Source: Halomonas socia (GTDB taxonomy: Bacteria; Pseudomonadota; Gammaproteobacteria; Pseudomonadales; Halomonadaceae). From it: a stretch of DNA of 64,000 nucleotides. The notes beneath the pieces were generated by a model that saw only the letters and a list, made by a program, of their open reading frames with translations, was not told the origin of the DNA and made no database searches. Of this stretch, positions 37,797-50,329 are shown one piece after another (position 1 is the first letter of the stretch; each line of letters opens with the position of its first letter). The DNA lies in contig NZ_CP048812.1 of NCBI RefSeq assembly GCF_010977575.1, positions 4,588,001 through 4,652,000 on the forward strand, written 5' to 3'. The position numbers were made by a program, and so were the translations under genes.

Positions 37797-37800
<4 letters not shown>
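37093..37800 (-). CDS. HAD-family sugar phosphatase
   Basis: A 235-residue HAD-IA hydrolase related to beta-phosphoglucomutase and sugar phosphatases. It has the nucleophile motif LIFDCDGVLVDSE, the SNSRR motif II, the lysine in KPDPALY and the metal site VIEDSVAGVTAAHAAGM. Similar genes occur in the smo polyol operon. It could dephosphorylate dead-end polyol phosphates. It overlaps both neighbours by four bases. Confidence 0.88.
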
Positions 37801-38939
<1,139 letters not shown>

Positions 38940-38951
38940 GTGAATCGTCCT

Positions 38952-38975
38952 TTACTTGACGGCGCCGGAGGTCAG
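38952..38975 (-). repeat. Vestigial copy of the smoG 3' end
   Basis: Read on the minus strand, these 24 bases encode LTSGAVK and a stop, almost the same as the real smoG end (LTFGAVK and a stop at 38997-39020). The copy lies in the same frame, 21 bases after the smoG stop. It looks like the remnant of a tandem duplication or of recombination between permease genes. Confidence 0.7.
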
Positions 38976-38996
38976 CCTCTCGGCATCGTCGAATAC

Positions 38997-39815
38997 CTAT
39001 TTCACCGCGCCGAAGGTCAGGCCACGGACCATCTGTTTCTGGGTCAACCAACCGAAGATCAGGATCGGCGCGACCGCCATGGTCGAGGCCGCCGACAGCT
39101 TGGCCCAGAACAGTCCTTCGGGACTGGAGAACGAGGCGATATAGGCGGTCAGCGGCGCTGCCCGCGAACTGGTCAGATTGAGACTCCAGAAGGCCTCGTT
39201 CCAGCTCAGGATCACCGATAGCAAGCCGGTTGAGGCGATCCCCGGCAGGGTCAGCGGGATCAGCAGAAAGAGAATCTCCTGATGGGTGCTCGCGCCGTCC
39301 ATGCGCCCTGCCTCGAGGATGTCCTTGGGCAGATCCTTGAAGAAGGTGTAGAGCATCCAGATCACGATCGGCAGGTTCATCAGGGTGTACACGACGATCA
39401 AGCCGGTACGCGTGTCGAGCATGCCCAGATCGCGGAAAATCAGGTAGATCGGCACCAGCACGCCCACCGGCGGCAGCATCTTGGTGGAGAGCATCCACAG
39501 CAGCGTGCCCTTGGTGCGCTTGGTGGGCAGGAAGGCCATCGAGTAGGCCGAGGGAATGCCGATCAATAGCGCCAGCAACGTCGAGCCAAAGGCAACGTAG
39601 ACACTGTTGAGGGCAAAGTGGAAATAGTTGGCACGACTCTGGATGGCGGCATAGCTGTCCAGCGTCGGCGTGAAGAACAGGGTCGGATCGGCGATCGCCT
39701 GGGCTTCGGTCTTGAAGCCAGTGAGGAACATCCACAGGATCGGGAAGAAGATCACGAAGGTGATGCTCCAGGCCACCACGGCCAACACCAGACGCTGTGT
39801 ACGAGAGGTATTCAT
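38997..39815 (-). CDS. smoG: Polyol ABC transporter permease, SmoG type
   Basis: A 272-residue inner-membrane permease with six predicted helices. It has FPILWMFLTGFKTEAQA near the N-terminus and the EAA loop EAGRMDGASTHQEILFLLIPL. The LPPVGVLVPIYLIFRDLGMLDT segment is typical of mannitol/sorbitol transporters. The amber stop is followed in frame by a short second tail. Confidence 0.93.
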   Translation of the reverse strand: MNTSRTQRLVLAVVAWSITFVIFFPILWMFLTGFKTEAQAIADPTLFFTPTLDSYAAIQSRANYFHFALNSVYVAFGSTLLALLIGIPSAYSMAFLPTKRTKGTLLWMLSTKMLPPVGVLVPIYLIFRDLGMLDTRTGLIVVYTLMNLPIVIWMLYTFFKDLPKDILEAGRMDGASTHQEILFLLIPLTLPGIASTGLLSVILSWNEAFWSLNLTSSRAAPLTAYIASFSSPEGLFWAKLSAASTMAVAPILIFGWLTQKQMVRGLTFGAVK

Positions 39816-39830
39816 TAGCGACTCCTAGCG

Positions 39831-40718
39831 TCAGTCTTCGAGATTCTTCGCGACCATGCGAATCAGGAAGATCGCTACGATATTGGCCAGGATGATGGCG
39901 ATTACACCACCCGCGGAGGCACCGCCGACATCGAACTCCAGCAGCGCGCGTATATAGATCAGGAAGGCCAGGTTGGTGGTGGCCAGCCCCGGTCCGCCGG
40001 AGGTGGTGACATAGATCTCGGCGAAGATGGTCAGCAGGAAGATCATCTGGATCATGATCACCACGCTGATCGCGCGCTTGAGGTGCGGCAGGGTGATGAA
40101 GAAGAACACCGCCACCGGACCGGCGCCGTCCATACGCGCCGCCTCGACCTGGTCGTCGTCCAGCGATTGCATGGCGGTAAGCAGGATCAGCAGTGCAAAC
40201 GGCAGCCACTGCCAGGCGACGATGATGATGATCGACAGCAGCGGGAAGGAGGAGAACCAGTCTATCGCCGGTAGCCCGAACAGCCCGGTGAACCAAGCCA
40301 GCACCCCATTGACCGGGTGCATCATCATGTTCTGCCAGATCAGTGCGCTGACCGTGGGCATGATGAAGAACGGCGAGATCGCCAATACCCGCGCCACGCC
40401 GCGGCCCAAGAACTCCTGCTGGTAGAGCACCGCCAGCAGGGTTCCGCCGATCACCGAGATCGCCAGCACTGAGCCGACCAGTACCAGGGTGGTACCCATG
40501 GCCCGCCATAGCGCCGGGTCGGTGAACAGATATTCATAGTTTTCCAGGCCGGCGAACTGCTCCATGCCTGGCATCATCAGGTTGTAGCGCTGGAAGGAGA
40601 ACCACAGGGTCATGCCCAGTGGAATCAGCATCCAGATCAGCAGCAGTGTGACGGCGGGCGCCTGCAGCGACAGGCTACGCAGGCCACCGACAGTTCGCCC
40701 GGAAGCTCGAGTACGCAT
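39831..40718 (-). CDS. smoF: Polyol ABC transporter permease, SmoF type
   Basis: A 295-residue permease partner of SmoG, with six helices. Its EAA loop reads VEAARMDGAGPVAVFFFITLPHL, and the N-terminal LIWMLIPLGMTLWFSFQRYNL is typical of the polyol group. It is 15 bases upstream of smoG and 69 bases after the binding-protein gene. Confidence 0.93.
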   Translation of the reverse strand: MRTRASGRTVGGLRSLSLQAPAVTLLLIWMLIPLGMTLWFSFQRYNLMMPGMEQFAGLENYEYLFTDPALWRAMGTTLVLVGSVLAISVIGGTLLAVLYQQEFLGRGVARVLAISPFFIMPTVSALIWQNMMMHPVNGVLAWFTGLFGLPAIDWFSSFPLLSIIIIVAWQWLPFALLILLTAMQSLDDDQVEAARMDGAGPVAVFFFITLPHLKRAISVVIMIQMIFLLTIFAEIYVTTSGGPGLATTNLAFLIYIRALLEFDVGGASAGGVIAIILANIVAIFLIRMVAKNLED

Positions 40719-40787
40719 GGTGTTACCACTCGGGATTGAGGTACGGGGGTCGGCCGGGGAGAGCCCCGGCCGACTCAGGACTGACGA

Positions 40788-42097
40788 TCAGTCGTAGTAG
40801 CCCGCCTGACGCATGGCGCGTTCGGCGCTGCGCTGTGCCGACTCCAGGGCCTGCTCGACCGGCATCTGCCCGGTGAGTGCCGCGGCGATCGACTGTCCGA
40901 CCTGGGTGCCGATGGCCTGGAACTCGGGGATGCCGACGAACTGCACACCGGTGTAGGGGTTAGGCTCGAGGGTCGAGTCGGTGGGATCGGCGTTCTGCAT
41001 CGCCTCGAGCACGAAGCTGGCAAACGGCGCCGCCTCGATATAGCGCTCGTCCTCGTAGGTCGAGGCACGGGTGCCCGGCGGCACGCTGGTCCAACCTTCG
41101 GTCTCGCCGACCAGTTCGATGTACTCCTGCGACGTCGCCCAGGTCACGAACTGCTTGGCGGCGTCCTGTTCTTCCGAGGAGGCTGGAATCGCCAGCGCCC
41201 AGGACCACAGCCAGTGCGAACCTTTCGGCGTTTCGGCCACCGGTGCCTGGGAGAAGCCGAGCACCTCGGCGACGTCAGACTCGCGCGGATCATAGATACG
41301 GCCCGCCGCCGAGGTAGCGTCGATCCACATGCCGCAGCGGCCGCTGGAGAACAGCGCCTGGTTCTCATTGAAGCCGTTGGAGCTGGCTCCAGGCGGGCCA
41401 TAGTTGTTCATCAGGTCGACGTAGAAGCTGATCGCTTCCTGCCACTCGGGGAGTTGATCTCGGGGTTCCAGTCCTCGTCGAACCAGCGACCGCCAAAGGT
41501 GTTGACCAGGGTCGAGACGAAGGCCATGTTCTCGCCCCAGCCCGGCTTGCCGCGCAGACAGATGCCGTAGAGACGATTGTCGGGATCGTGGATCTGCCCG
41601 GCCCACTCGTAGACCTCATCCCAGCTCGGCTGCTCGGGCATCTCGATGCCGTGTTCCTCGAACAGGTCGGTGCGGTAGTAGAGCATCGAGCTCTCGCCGT
41701 AGAACGGCAGCGCATGCAGGGTACCGTCATGACTCAAGCCGTCGCGCACCGGACGCAGCAGGTCGTCGACCTGATACTCCTCGGACAGGTCATCGAGCGG
41801 CACCAGCCAGCCGCGTTCGGCCCAGATCGGCGCCTCATAGGTGCCGATGGTCATTACGTCGAACTGGCCGCCGCCGGTGGCAATGTCGGTGGTCAGACGC
41901 TGACGCAGCACGTTCTCCTCGAGCACCACCCAGTTGAGGGTGATGCCGGGGTGGGCCTGCTCGAACTCGTCGGTCAGGCTCTGCATGATTACCATGTCGT
42001 TGTTGTTGACCGTGGCGACGGTGATTTCCTGGGCGTGGGCCGCGGCCGAGACCGCCACCGCCAGGGTCGCCAACGGCAAGGCGTGGGAGAGTTTCAT
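40788..42097 (-). pseudogene. smoE: Polyol ABC transporter binding protein, frameshifted as sequenced
   Basis: Periplasmic sorbitol/mannitol-binding protein. The signal peptide MKLSHALPLATLAVAVSAAAHA leads into EITVATVNNNDMVIMQSLT and continues to GGRWFDEDWNPEIN in one frame; the rest (PEWQEAISFYVDLMNNYGPPG to MRQAGYYD) is in another. The break is a run of four C on the coding strand (GGGG at 41448-41451). One added C gives a 436-residue protein, the full family length. Both halves are well conserved, so a read error is likely; if real, polyol uptake would be lost. ATG 42097 follows AAGGAGCACTCC. Confidence 0.88.
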
Positions 42098-42143
42098 GGA
42101 GTGCTCCTTGGTAACGCTTGGCATTGTTGTTCTGCTCAAGTCA

Positions 42144-42180
42144 TTTTGATCAAATTGATCATTGATCGATCAAATGATCG
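42144..42180. promoter_or_regulatory. Cluster of TGATCA palindromes, probable operator of the polyol operon
   Basis: Five TGATC or GATCA units lie within 37 bases, including TTTGATCAAA and the dyad TTGATC-N7-GATCAA. They sit 47-83 bases upstream of the smoE start, where a SorC/SmoC-type regulator encoded just upstream could bind. Confidence 0.6.
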
Positions 42181-42191
42181 TTCACGCTTCC

Positions 42192-42214
42192 AAAAAAGCA
42201 AAGCCGCAAGGCTT
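42192..42214 (-). terminator. Weak terminator between the regulator gene and smoE
   Basis: On the minus strand AAGCC-TTGC-GGCTT (5-bp stem) is followed by GC and six T. It could limit read-through from the regulator gene into the transporter genes. Confidence 0.4.
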
Positions 42215-42247
42215 ATACTTTGGGTGTATTTATGCAGACGCGGTAAT

Positions 42248-42258
42248 GCTGTGATGCA

Positions 42259-42265
<7 letters not shown>
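42248..42265. promoter_or_regulatory. Perfect 18-bp palindrome at the end of the regulator gene
   Basis: GCTGTGATGCATCACAGC is exactly self-complementary and spans the regulator stop codon. The TGTGA-N4-TCACA spacing differs from a CRP site (N6). It may be another regulator's site or a short hairpin in the transcript. Confidence 0.45.
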
Positions 42266-44081
<1,816 letters not shown>

Positions 44082-44082
44082 C

Positions 44083-45021
44083 TCAGGCCTCGGGAGGGGC
44101 CTCGTCGGCCAGATGTGACTGCTGCCACAGCCGAGATACCAGCTCCTGGATGAAGTTGCGCACGATCAGCGACGGCCGCCGCCCGGTGCGGGTCACCACG
44201 CAGAACGGCGAGGCGATCTCGACCTCGTCGGGCAGCAGCGCCTTGAGCTCGCCGCGGGCCACCCAGTGCGCGGCGTAGTAGTGGGGCAGATTGCCGATGA
44301 AGTGGCCGCTCAGGATCAGTAGCGCCTGGGCTTCCATATTAGAGGCGTGGGCGCCTACCCGCGCCCCGGGAAAGCTACGCAGTTCCTGGAGGTTGGCGTA
44401 GGGACGCACCACGAAGGAATGGCGAACGATCTCCGCCACCGTCAGCTGCTCGGACTGGCGCTCGAACAGCGGGTGAGCCCGCGCGCAGTAGACACCGTGC
44501 ATCTCGGTGTAGACCTGGCGATGCTGGAGCCCCTCCATCTGCGCGGTTTCCGGCAGGATACCCAGCTGCACTTCGCCGTTGGCGATCTCGCCGATCAATC
44601 GGTCGGGGCTACCCACGGTGATGTTCAATCTGGCACGGGGATTCTTGCGTAAAAACTCGCCGATCACCCCCTGCAGGTCGAGATCCTCGTCCATGATGGT
44701 GTTGTCCACCACCCCCAGCCGTAGCGTGCCGTAGACCGAACTGCGTAGCTCACTCATCTCGCTGTCGAAGTCGTCCACCGAGGCCAATAGCGCCTTGGCC
44801 CTTTCATGCACGATGGCGCCACGCTCGGTGAGTTCGAAGCCCTGGCGCCCGCGCCGGCAGACCGTGAAACCGACCCGCTCCTCCAGCGCGCGGATATGGA
44901 AACTCACCGCCGACTGACTCATGTGCAGCGCCGTCTGGGCGCCGGCGAAGCCGCGGTGCTCGGCTACCGCCAGAAACACCGAGAGGCTCTTGAGATCCGC
45001 CGCGGATGGCTTCATCGGCAT
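44083..45021 (-). CDS. LysR-family regulator next to a nitrogen-compound uptake cluster
   Basis: A 312-residue LysR protein. The winged helix (about residues 8-65) has LSVFLAVAEHRGFAGAQTALHMSQSAVSFHIRALEERVG; the periplasmic-binding-like effector domain follows. It is divergent from the ABC transporter and amidohydrolase genes and likely controls them. The 153-base gap to the transporter is AT-richer than its surroundings, as expected for a shared promoter, but I cannot place the T-N11-A box with confidence. A tail-to-tail gap of one base separates it from the YdfG gene. Confidence 0.85.
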   Translation of the reverse strand: MPMKPSAADLKSLSVFLAVAEHRGFAGAQTALHMSQSAVSFHIRALEERVGFTVCRRGRQGFELTERGAIVHERAKALLASVDDFDSEMSELRSSVYGTLRLGVVDNTIMDEDLDLQGVIGEFLRKNPRARLNITVGSPDRLIGEIANGEVQLGILPETAQMEGLQHRQVYTEMHGVYCARAHPLFERQSEQLTVAEIVRHSFVVRPYANLQELRSFPGARVGAHASNMEAQALLILSGHFIGNLPHYYAAHWVARGELKALLPDEVEIASPFCVVTRTGRRPSLIVRNFIQELVSRLWQQSHLADEAPPEA

Positions 45022-45174
45022 GCCCTACCTTAGTGCGCGGCACATCAAAAATATGGGTTCATACATCGAAAGATAGCAATTTTCCTGCTGTGAATCCTCT
45101 GCTTAACTCAACTCGTACTCCCCGACTCGCTGCCCGGCAGCGCCGACGACCATCAACAACAAGAGGGTCACCCC

Positions 45175-46005
45175 ATGAACCGCATCATCTCCATGACCGC
45201 CGGCCTACTGCTCGGCGGCGGCCTGGCGGCCACCAGCGCCCACGCCGACCTGCTTGAAACCATTCGTGCCGACGGCACTTTCACGGTGGGTACCGAGGCC
45301 CGCTTCGCACCCTTCGAGTACATCGAGGACGGCGAGATCGTCGGCTACTCCACCGACATCATGGAGCACATCATGGCCGAGCTCGATGGTGTCGAGCTGA
45401 TCCGCATGGACCTGCCGTGGCAGGGCATCCTGCCCGGCCTCGAGCGCGAGCGCTTCGACTACGTGATCACCTCGGTCACCGCCACCCCCGAGCGCATGCA
45501 GCGCTACCACCTCAGCGCACCGATCGCCGATGCCACCATGGCGATCCTCAAGCGCGCCGGCGAAGACGAGATCGGCTCGCCGGAGGACATCGGCGGCAAG
45601 GTCGCCGCCGCCCAGGCCGGCTCGGCCCAACTCGAAGCGCTGGAGGCGCTGGCCGCCGAGCTAGAGGAAGCCGGTACACCGCTCGCCGACATTCGCACTT
45701 ACACCGGCGTCGACGAGGCCTACGCCGACCTCGGCACCGGCCGCGTCGACGTGGTGATCAACAGCCTGCCCAACCTGCTCGAGGCCGAGCGCACCCGCCC
45801 CGATGTGTTCGAAGTAGTCGGCACTTTCGGTGAGCCGGTCTACTTCAGCTGGGCCGGGCGCCGCGACGACGAGAGCGCCGCGCTCAACGCCTTCATGGAC
45901 GAGCAGATCCAGCGCCTCAACGAGGACGGCACCCTCGCCGAACTCCAGGAGACGTGGTTCGGCGCGCCCATGGACCTGCCGCTGGAACTGCCCGCTGCGG
46001 AGTAA
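45175..46005 (+). CDS. ABC transporter substrate-binding protein, polar amino acid family
   Basis: A 276-residue periplasmic binding protein with a signal peptide ending near ATSAHA (residue 24). The mature part reads LLETIRADGTFTVGTEARFAPFEYIEDGEIVGYSTDIMEHI, standard for the HisJ/ArtJ family, and ends with LAELQETWFG. The binding-site arginine usually seen after the second domain start is in TPERMQRYHLS. Ligands of the family are amino acids, opines and guanidino compounds. The downstream hydrolases suggest a guanidino or ureido compound. Confidence 0.88.
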   Translation: MNRIISMTAGLLLGGGLAATSAHADLLETIRADGTFTVGTEARFAPFEYIEDGEIVGYSTDIMEHIMAELDGVELIRMDLPWQGILPGLERERFDYVITSVTATPERMQRYHLSAPIADATMAILKRAGEDEIGSPEDIGGKVAAAQAGSAQLEALEALAAELEEAGTPLADIRTYTGVDEAYADLGTGRVDVVINSLPNLLEAERTRPDVFEVVGTFGEPVYFSWAGRRDDESAALNAFMDEQIQRLNEDGTLAELQETWFGAPMDLPLELPAAE

Positions 46006-46065
46006 CCACGATCCGAGGAGCGGCCGCATGCCGCTCCTCGCTCCCTCCCCGCGAACAGGTGCCCC

Positions 46066-46722
46066 ATGCTTGAGATCCTGCTCAACCACTACCCAGTGCT
46101 GATCAAGGGCCTGACCACCACCCTGGTGGTGTCGCTCTCGGCCATCGCCCTGGGGTTGGTATTCGGCGTGCTGCTGGCCTTCGGCCTGACCAGCCGCCAC
46201 CGCTGGGTACGCTGGCCCTGCGGGCTCTATCGCAGCTTCTGGCGCGGCACACCGATCCTGCTGCAGCTGCTGCTGGTCTTCTACCTGCTGCCGGAAGTGG
46301 GCATCGAGGTGGCACCGATCACCGCCGCCATTCTGACCCTGACGCTGAATACCACCGCCTTCCAGTCGGAGATATTTCGCAGCGGTATTGCACATATCCC
46401 TGCGGGCCAGATCGAGGCCGCGCGCATGGCCGGCATCTCGGCCTGGCAGACCCGCCGGCGCATCGTCATGCCGCAGGTGTTTCGCCTCACCCTGCCACCG
46501 TTGACCAACGAGATCATCACCATTCTCAAGAACTCGTCACTGATCTCGGTGATCGCCGTCACCGAACTGATGCGGGTCAGCGAGCAGATCGCCTCGCGCA
46601 CCTTTCAACCCCTCGAGACCTATCTCGCCGCGGCCGTGCTCTACCTGGCGGTCAATCTGGTGCTAGCTCAAATCAGCGCCCATCTGGAACGCCGCCTGGC
46701 CGGCGGCCTGGCCACCGAATAG
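46066..46722 (+). CDS. Amino-acid-type ABC transporter permease (first)
   Basis: A 218-residue HisM/HisQ-family permease with about five helices. It has YRSFWRGTPILLQLLLVFYLLP, a family mark, and the EAA loop IEAARMAGISAWQTRRRIVMPQVFRLTLPPLTNE. It begins 60 bases after the binding-protein gene. Confidence 0.92.
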   Translation: MLEILLNHYPVLIKGLTTTLVVSLSAIALGLVFGVLLAFGLTSRHRWVRWPCGLYRSFWRGTPILLQLLLVFYLLPEVGIEVAPITAAILTLTLNTTAFQSEIFRSGIAHIPAGQIEAARMAGISAWQTRRRIVMPQVFRLTLPPLTNEIITILKNSSLISVIAVTELMRVSEQIASRTFQPLETYLAAAVLYLAVNLVLAQISAHLERRLAGGLATE

Positions 46723-46746
46723 GCACGCCCCCGAGGAGCTATCGCC

Positions 46747-47445
46747 ATGTTTGATTTCGCCCTGCTGTGGGAGACCCGTGAACTGATCCTGCAAGGCCTG
46801 TGGAACACCGTCTGGATCTGTTTCCTGGGCTGCCTGGTAGCCCTGTCGCTGGGCCTGGTACTGGCCGCGCTGCGACTATCGAGCCCACGCCTGTTCGGCT
46901 ATCCGGTGGCCTGCTACGTGGAGATATGCCGCGGCACCCCGCTGCTGGTGCTGCTGTTTCTGCTCTACTACGGCGGCCCCAGCATCGGCCTGCGCCTCGA
47001 CGCCGAGATCGCCGGCGTCACTGGCATCGGCCTCTACGGTGCCGGCTATTTCGCCGAGATCTACCGCGGCGGCTTCAAGTCGATCCCCAAGGGCCAGCTC
47101 GAGGCGGCAAGGATGCTCGGCATCTCGCCCTGGCACGCCCTGACCTGCATCCAGATCCCGCAGATGCTGCGCCTGATCGTGCCGCCGGGCACCAACCAGT
47201 TGATCATCCTGGTCAAGGAGTCGGCGCTGATCTCGATCATCTCGGTGGACGACCTGACCAAGAACGCCACCACCATCGTCAACCAGACCTTCAGCGTGAT
47301 CGAACCCTACCTCACCGTCGCCCTGCTCTACTGGATGATCATCGAGCTGATCGCCCGCGGCGGCTATGCCCTGGAGAAACGCCTGGCCAACCGCCGGCCG
47401 CGCCACATCGCCCGCACAGGAGAGTCCGCTCATGCCCACGGCTGA
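46747..47445 (+). CDS. Amino-acid-type ABC transporter permease (second)
   Basis: A 232-residue HisM/HisQ-family permease, the heterodimer partner of the previous gene. It has [18 protein letters not shown] and the EAA loop [42 protein letters not shown] ribosome-binding site precedes ATG 46747. Its end overlaps the ATPase gene by 14 bases. Confidence 0.92.
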   Translation: MFDFALLWETRELILQGLWNTVWICFLGCLVALSLGLVLAALRLSSPRLFGYPVACYVEICRGTPLLVLLFLLYYGGPSIGLRLDAEIAGVTGIGLYGAGYFAEIYRGGFKSIPKGQLEAARMLGISPWHALTCIQIPQMLRLIVPPGTNQLIILVKESALISIISVDDLTKNATTIVNQTFSVIEPYLTVALLYWMIIELIARGGYALEKRLANRRPRHIARTGESAHAHG

Positions 47446-48262
47446 TGCCATCACCTCGCCCGAGACGACCAAGCGCCAGACGCCCAGCAAGCCCATCGTC
47501 GAGGCCCGCGGCATCGGCAAGTCCTTCGGCGAACTCGAGGTGCTGAGCGATATCGACTTCCGCCTCGAGCCTTCGGAAGTGGTCTGCGTGATCGGCCCCT
47601 CCGGCTCCGGCAAATCCACGCTGCTGCGCTGCCTGGCCTTCCTCGAGCCCTACGACCACGGCAGCGTGCATATCGACGGCCAACTGCTCGGCTACGAGCA
47701 GCGCGGTGGCATGCGCGTGCGCGCCCGGGAGTCGCACATCGACGCGGTGCGCGCCCCGGTGGGCATGGTCTTCCAGCACTTCCACCTGTGGCCGCACCGC
47801 ACCGCGCTGGAGAACGTCACCGAAGCGCTGCGGCTGGTCAACCGCCTATCCCGCCGCGACGCCGAGGCCGAGGGCATGGCGATGCTCGAGCGGGTCGGCC
47901 TCGCCGAGCGCGCCGGCCACTTCCCCGAAAGCCTCTCCGGCGGCCAGAAGCAGCGTGTGGCCATCGCCAGGGCGTTGGCCATGCAGCCGCGGGTGATGTT
48001 CTTCGACGAGCCCACCTCGGCCCTCGATCCCGAGCTGGTCGGCGAGGTGCTCGACGTCATGAAGCAGCTCGCCCACGACGGCATGACCATGGCCATCGTC
48101 ACTCACGAGATGGGCTTTGCCGCCAAGGTCGCCGACCGTGTGGTGTTCATGGACCAGGGCCGGATCGTCGAGAGTGGGGCCCCCGAGACGCTATTCCGCC
48201 ACCCTCAGAGCGAGCGCCTCAAGCAGTTTCTCAACACCTGGCGCGAACGCCATATCGACTGA
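47432..48262 (+). CDS. Amino-acid-type ABC transporter ATPase
   Basis: A 276-residue ATPase of the GlnQ/HisP family. Walker A is GPSGSGKST, signature LSGGQKQR, Walker [13 protein letters not shown], then [14 protein letters not shown]. An insertion after the second strand ([26 protein letters not shown]) matches the subfamily. About 25 extra residues at the N-terminus before the core are Thr/Pro-rich. ATG 47432 follows CAGGAGAGTCCGCT. Confidence 0.93.
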   Translation: MPTADAITSPETTKRQTPSKPIVEARGIGKSFGELEVLSDIDFRLEPSEVVCVIGPSGSGKSTLLRCLAFLEPYDHGSVHIDGQLLGYEQRGGMRVRARESHIDAVRAPVGMVFQHFHLWPHRTALENVTEALRLVNRLSRRDAEAEGMAMLERVGLAERAGHFPESLSGGQKQRVAIARALAMQPRVMFFDEPTSALDPELVGEVLDVMKQLAHDGMTMAIVTHEMGFAAKVADRVVFMDQGRIVESGAPETLFRHPQSERLKQFLNTWRERHID

Positions 48263-48306
48263 CTCACTGCGTCTAGTCGCTGATCGATCACCACACGGAG
48301 AACACC

Positions 48307-49026
48307 ATGAGCAGCAAGCCAACCTTCGACCATACCCGCATCGAGCAGCTGCCGCGCAGCAACAGCGAACCCTGCGGCCACAACCACACCCTCGACACGC
48401 CGATCTCCGCCGACGGCACCCCGGTACTCGGCGAACGCTACGAGGTCGCCGCTCGCGGCGGCCGGGCGGTGCGCCTCAAGCAGGGCCAGACCATTCGCAT
48501 CATCAACACCCACGGCACCCAGGTCTGCGACACCTGGGCCTTCAGCAGCGACAACCTCAACGAGTTCATGTCCTGGGAGCACGGCCGCGCCTGGCTCAGC
48601 GGGCTGATCCCCCAGGTCGGCGACCCGCTGATGAGCAATCGCCGTCGCCCGATCATGACCCTCACCGCCGACACCTCGCCAGGCATCCACGACACCCTGA
48701 TGGCGGCCTGCGACCTGTTCCGCTACATGACCCTCGGCGTCGAGGGCTATCATGACAACTGCGCCGACAACCTGCGCCTGGCGCTCAAGGCGATCGGCAT
48801 CGACGCCCCGGAGGTTCCACAGCCGCTCAACCTGTGGATGAACATCCCGGTCAACGAGCAGATGAAGGTCGACTGGTGTCCGCCGGTCTCCAAGCCCGGC
48901 GACTACGTCGAGCTGCGCGCCGAGATGGACTGCATCGTCGCCATGTCGTCCTGCCCCCAGGACATCATTCCCATCAACGGCAAGGAGTGTGTCCCCGTCG
49001 AGGTGCACTTCGACGTTCACGCATGA
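48307..49026 (+). CDS. DUF1989 (urea carboxylase-associated) family protein
   Basis: A 239-residue protein of the DUF1989 family. It shows RLKQGQTIRIINTHGTQVCDTWAF, then YHDNCADNLRLALKAIGI and the C-terminal DYVELRAEMDCIVAMSSCPQDIIPINGK, each rich in conserved Cys, Asp and His that could bind metal. Two members of this family form carboxyguanidine deiminase next to urea carboxylase; here there is only one and no urea carboxylase. It is placed between a transporter and two C-N hydrolases, so a role in breaking down a guanidino or ureido compound is inferred. Confidence 0.85.
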   Translation: MSSKPTFDHTRIEQLPRSNSEPCGHNHTLDTPISADGTPVLGERYEVAARGGRAVRLKQGQTIRIINTHGTQVCDTWAFSSDNLNEFMSWEHGRAWLSGLIPQVGDPLMSNRRRPIMTLTADTSPGIHDTLMAACDLFRYMTLGVEGYHDNCADNLRLALKAIGIDAPEVPQPLNLWMNIPVNEQMKVDWCPPVSKPGDYVELRAEMDCIVAMSSCPQDIIPINGKECVPVEVHFDVHA

Positions 49027-49036
49027 GGAGACACTG

Positions 49037-50308
49037 ATGGGCAAGACGACCGACAGCAGCGATGCCAAGGCAGTTGGCGAAGCGGTAGACCCAGCGCGCC
49101 TTGAGCGCGACCTCGCCTTTCTGGCCACTCTCGGCGCCCGCGATGACGGCGGCGTGGCACGCCTGGCACTCGACGCCAACGACACTCAGGCACGCCTGTG
49201 GCTGGCCGAGCAGGCCGCGGCCCTCGGCGCCAACGCCAGCGTCGACGCCATCGGCAACCTGTTTCTCGACCTGCCCGGCAGTGATCCGACGCTGGCGCCG
49301 GTGGTCACCGGCAGCCACCTCGACAGCCAGCCCGCCGGCGGTCGCTACGACGGCGCGCTGGGGGTGCTGGCCGGGCTCGAGGCGCTGCGCGCCCTGGGTG
49401 ATGCCGGCATCCAACCGCGCCGGCCGCTGTCGCTGGTCAGCTGGACCAACGAGGAGGGCGCGCGCTTCGCCCCCGGCACCTCGGGCTCGGCGGTGTTCTG
49501 CGGCGTGCGCGGCCTCGACGAGACCCGCGCTATCCGCGATGCCGACGGGGTCAGCCTGGGCAGCGCGCTGGACGAGTGCCTGGCGGCGCTGGACGCCGCC
49601 GGCATCCCGCGCCGCCCGCTGGCCACGCCAATGCACGCCTTTGTCGAGCTGCATATCGAGCAGGGGCCGATCCTCGAGCGCGTCGGTGCGCCAGCGGGTG
49701 TGGTCGAGGGCATCCAGGGCGTCAGCTGGTTCGAGGTCACGCTGAGCGGCAGTGCCAACCACGCCGGCACCACGCCCCGGGCGATGCGCCGCGACGCCCT
49801 GGAGGGCGCCTGCGCCCTGGCCGCCTCATTACGCGAAGCGGCCCGCGATGAAGCCGACCGCGTGCGCTTCACTATCGGCAAGTTCGTCGTCAGTCCCGGC
49901 TCGGTGAACACCATTCCCGATCGGGTCACCTTCAGCATCGACCTGCGCCACCCCGAGGCCGCCACCCTCGATGCCCTGAGCGCCAGCTTCCGGCTGCTCG
50001 CCGGGCAGCCCTGGGCCGGCTGCCAGGCGACGCTCACGCCGCTGTCGCGCATCGAGCCGGTGGACTTTCCGGCCCCATTGACCGCGCTGCTCGCCGACAC
50101 CGCCGAGGATCTGGCGCTCACCGCGCCGAGGCTGATGTCCGGCGCCTTCCACGACGCCATCCATCTGGCCGGCCACTGCCCCACGGCGATGCTGTTCGTA
50201 CCCTGCCGCGGCGGTCTCAGCCATCACCCCGACGAACATGTCGACCTCGACGAGGCGGTGGCCGGCACCCGGCTATTGGCCGCCAGCCTGGCGCGGCTGT
50301 GCGCCTGA
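49037..50308 (+). CDS. M20-family Zn amidohydrolase (hydantoinase/carbamoylase type)
   Basis: A 423-residue metal amidohydrolase of the N-carbamoyl-L-amino acid hydrolase/allantoate amidohydrolase group. Metal and active-site residues: H94 and Asp in GSHLDSQPAGGRYDGALG, Glu-Glu in SWTNEEGARF, His in ELHIEQGP, and the substrate-gate region SGSANHAGTTPRAMRRDAL; a last His lies in RGGLSHHPDEHVD. Members remove carbamoyl or ureido groups as ammonia and carbon dioxide. ATG 49037 follows GAGGAGACACTG. The substrate is unknown; the context suggests a ureido acid made by a neighbour. Confidence 0.88.
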   Translation: MGKTTDSSDAKAVGEAVDPARLERDLAFLATLGARDDGGVARLALDANDTQARLWLAEQAAALGANASVDAIGNLFLDLPGSDPTLAPVVTGSHLDSQPAGGRYDGALGVLAGLEALRALGDAGIQPRRPLSLVSWTNEEGARFAPGTSGSAVFCGVRGLDETRAIRDADGVSLGSALDECLAALDAAGIPRRPLATPMHAFVELHIEQGPILERVGAPAGVVEGIQGVSWFEVTLSGSANHAGTTPRAMRRDALEGACALAASLREAARDEADRVRFTIGKFVVSPGSVNTIPDRVTFSIDLRHPEAATLDALSASFRLLAGQPWAGCQATLTPLSRIEPVDFPAPLTALLADTAEDLALTAPRLMSGAFHDAIHLAGHCPTAMLFVPCRGGLSHHPDEHVDLDEAVAGTRLLAASLARLCA

Positions 50309-50329
50309 GCCACCCCGCAAGGAGCCTGC

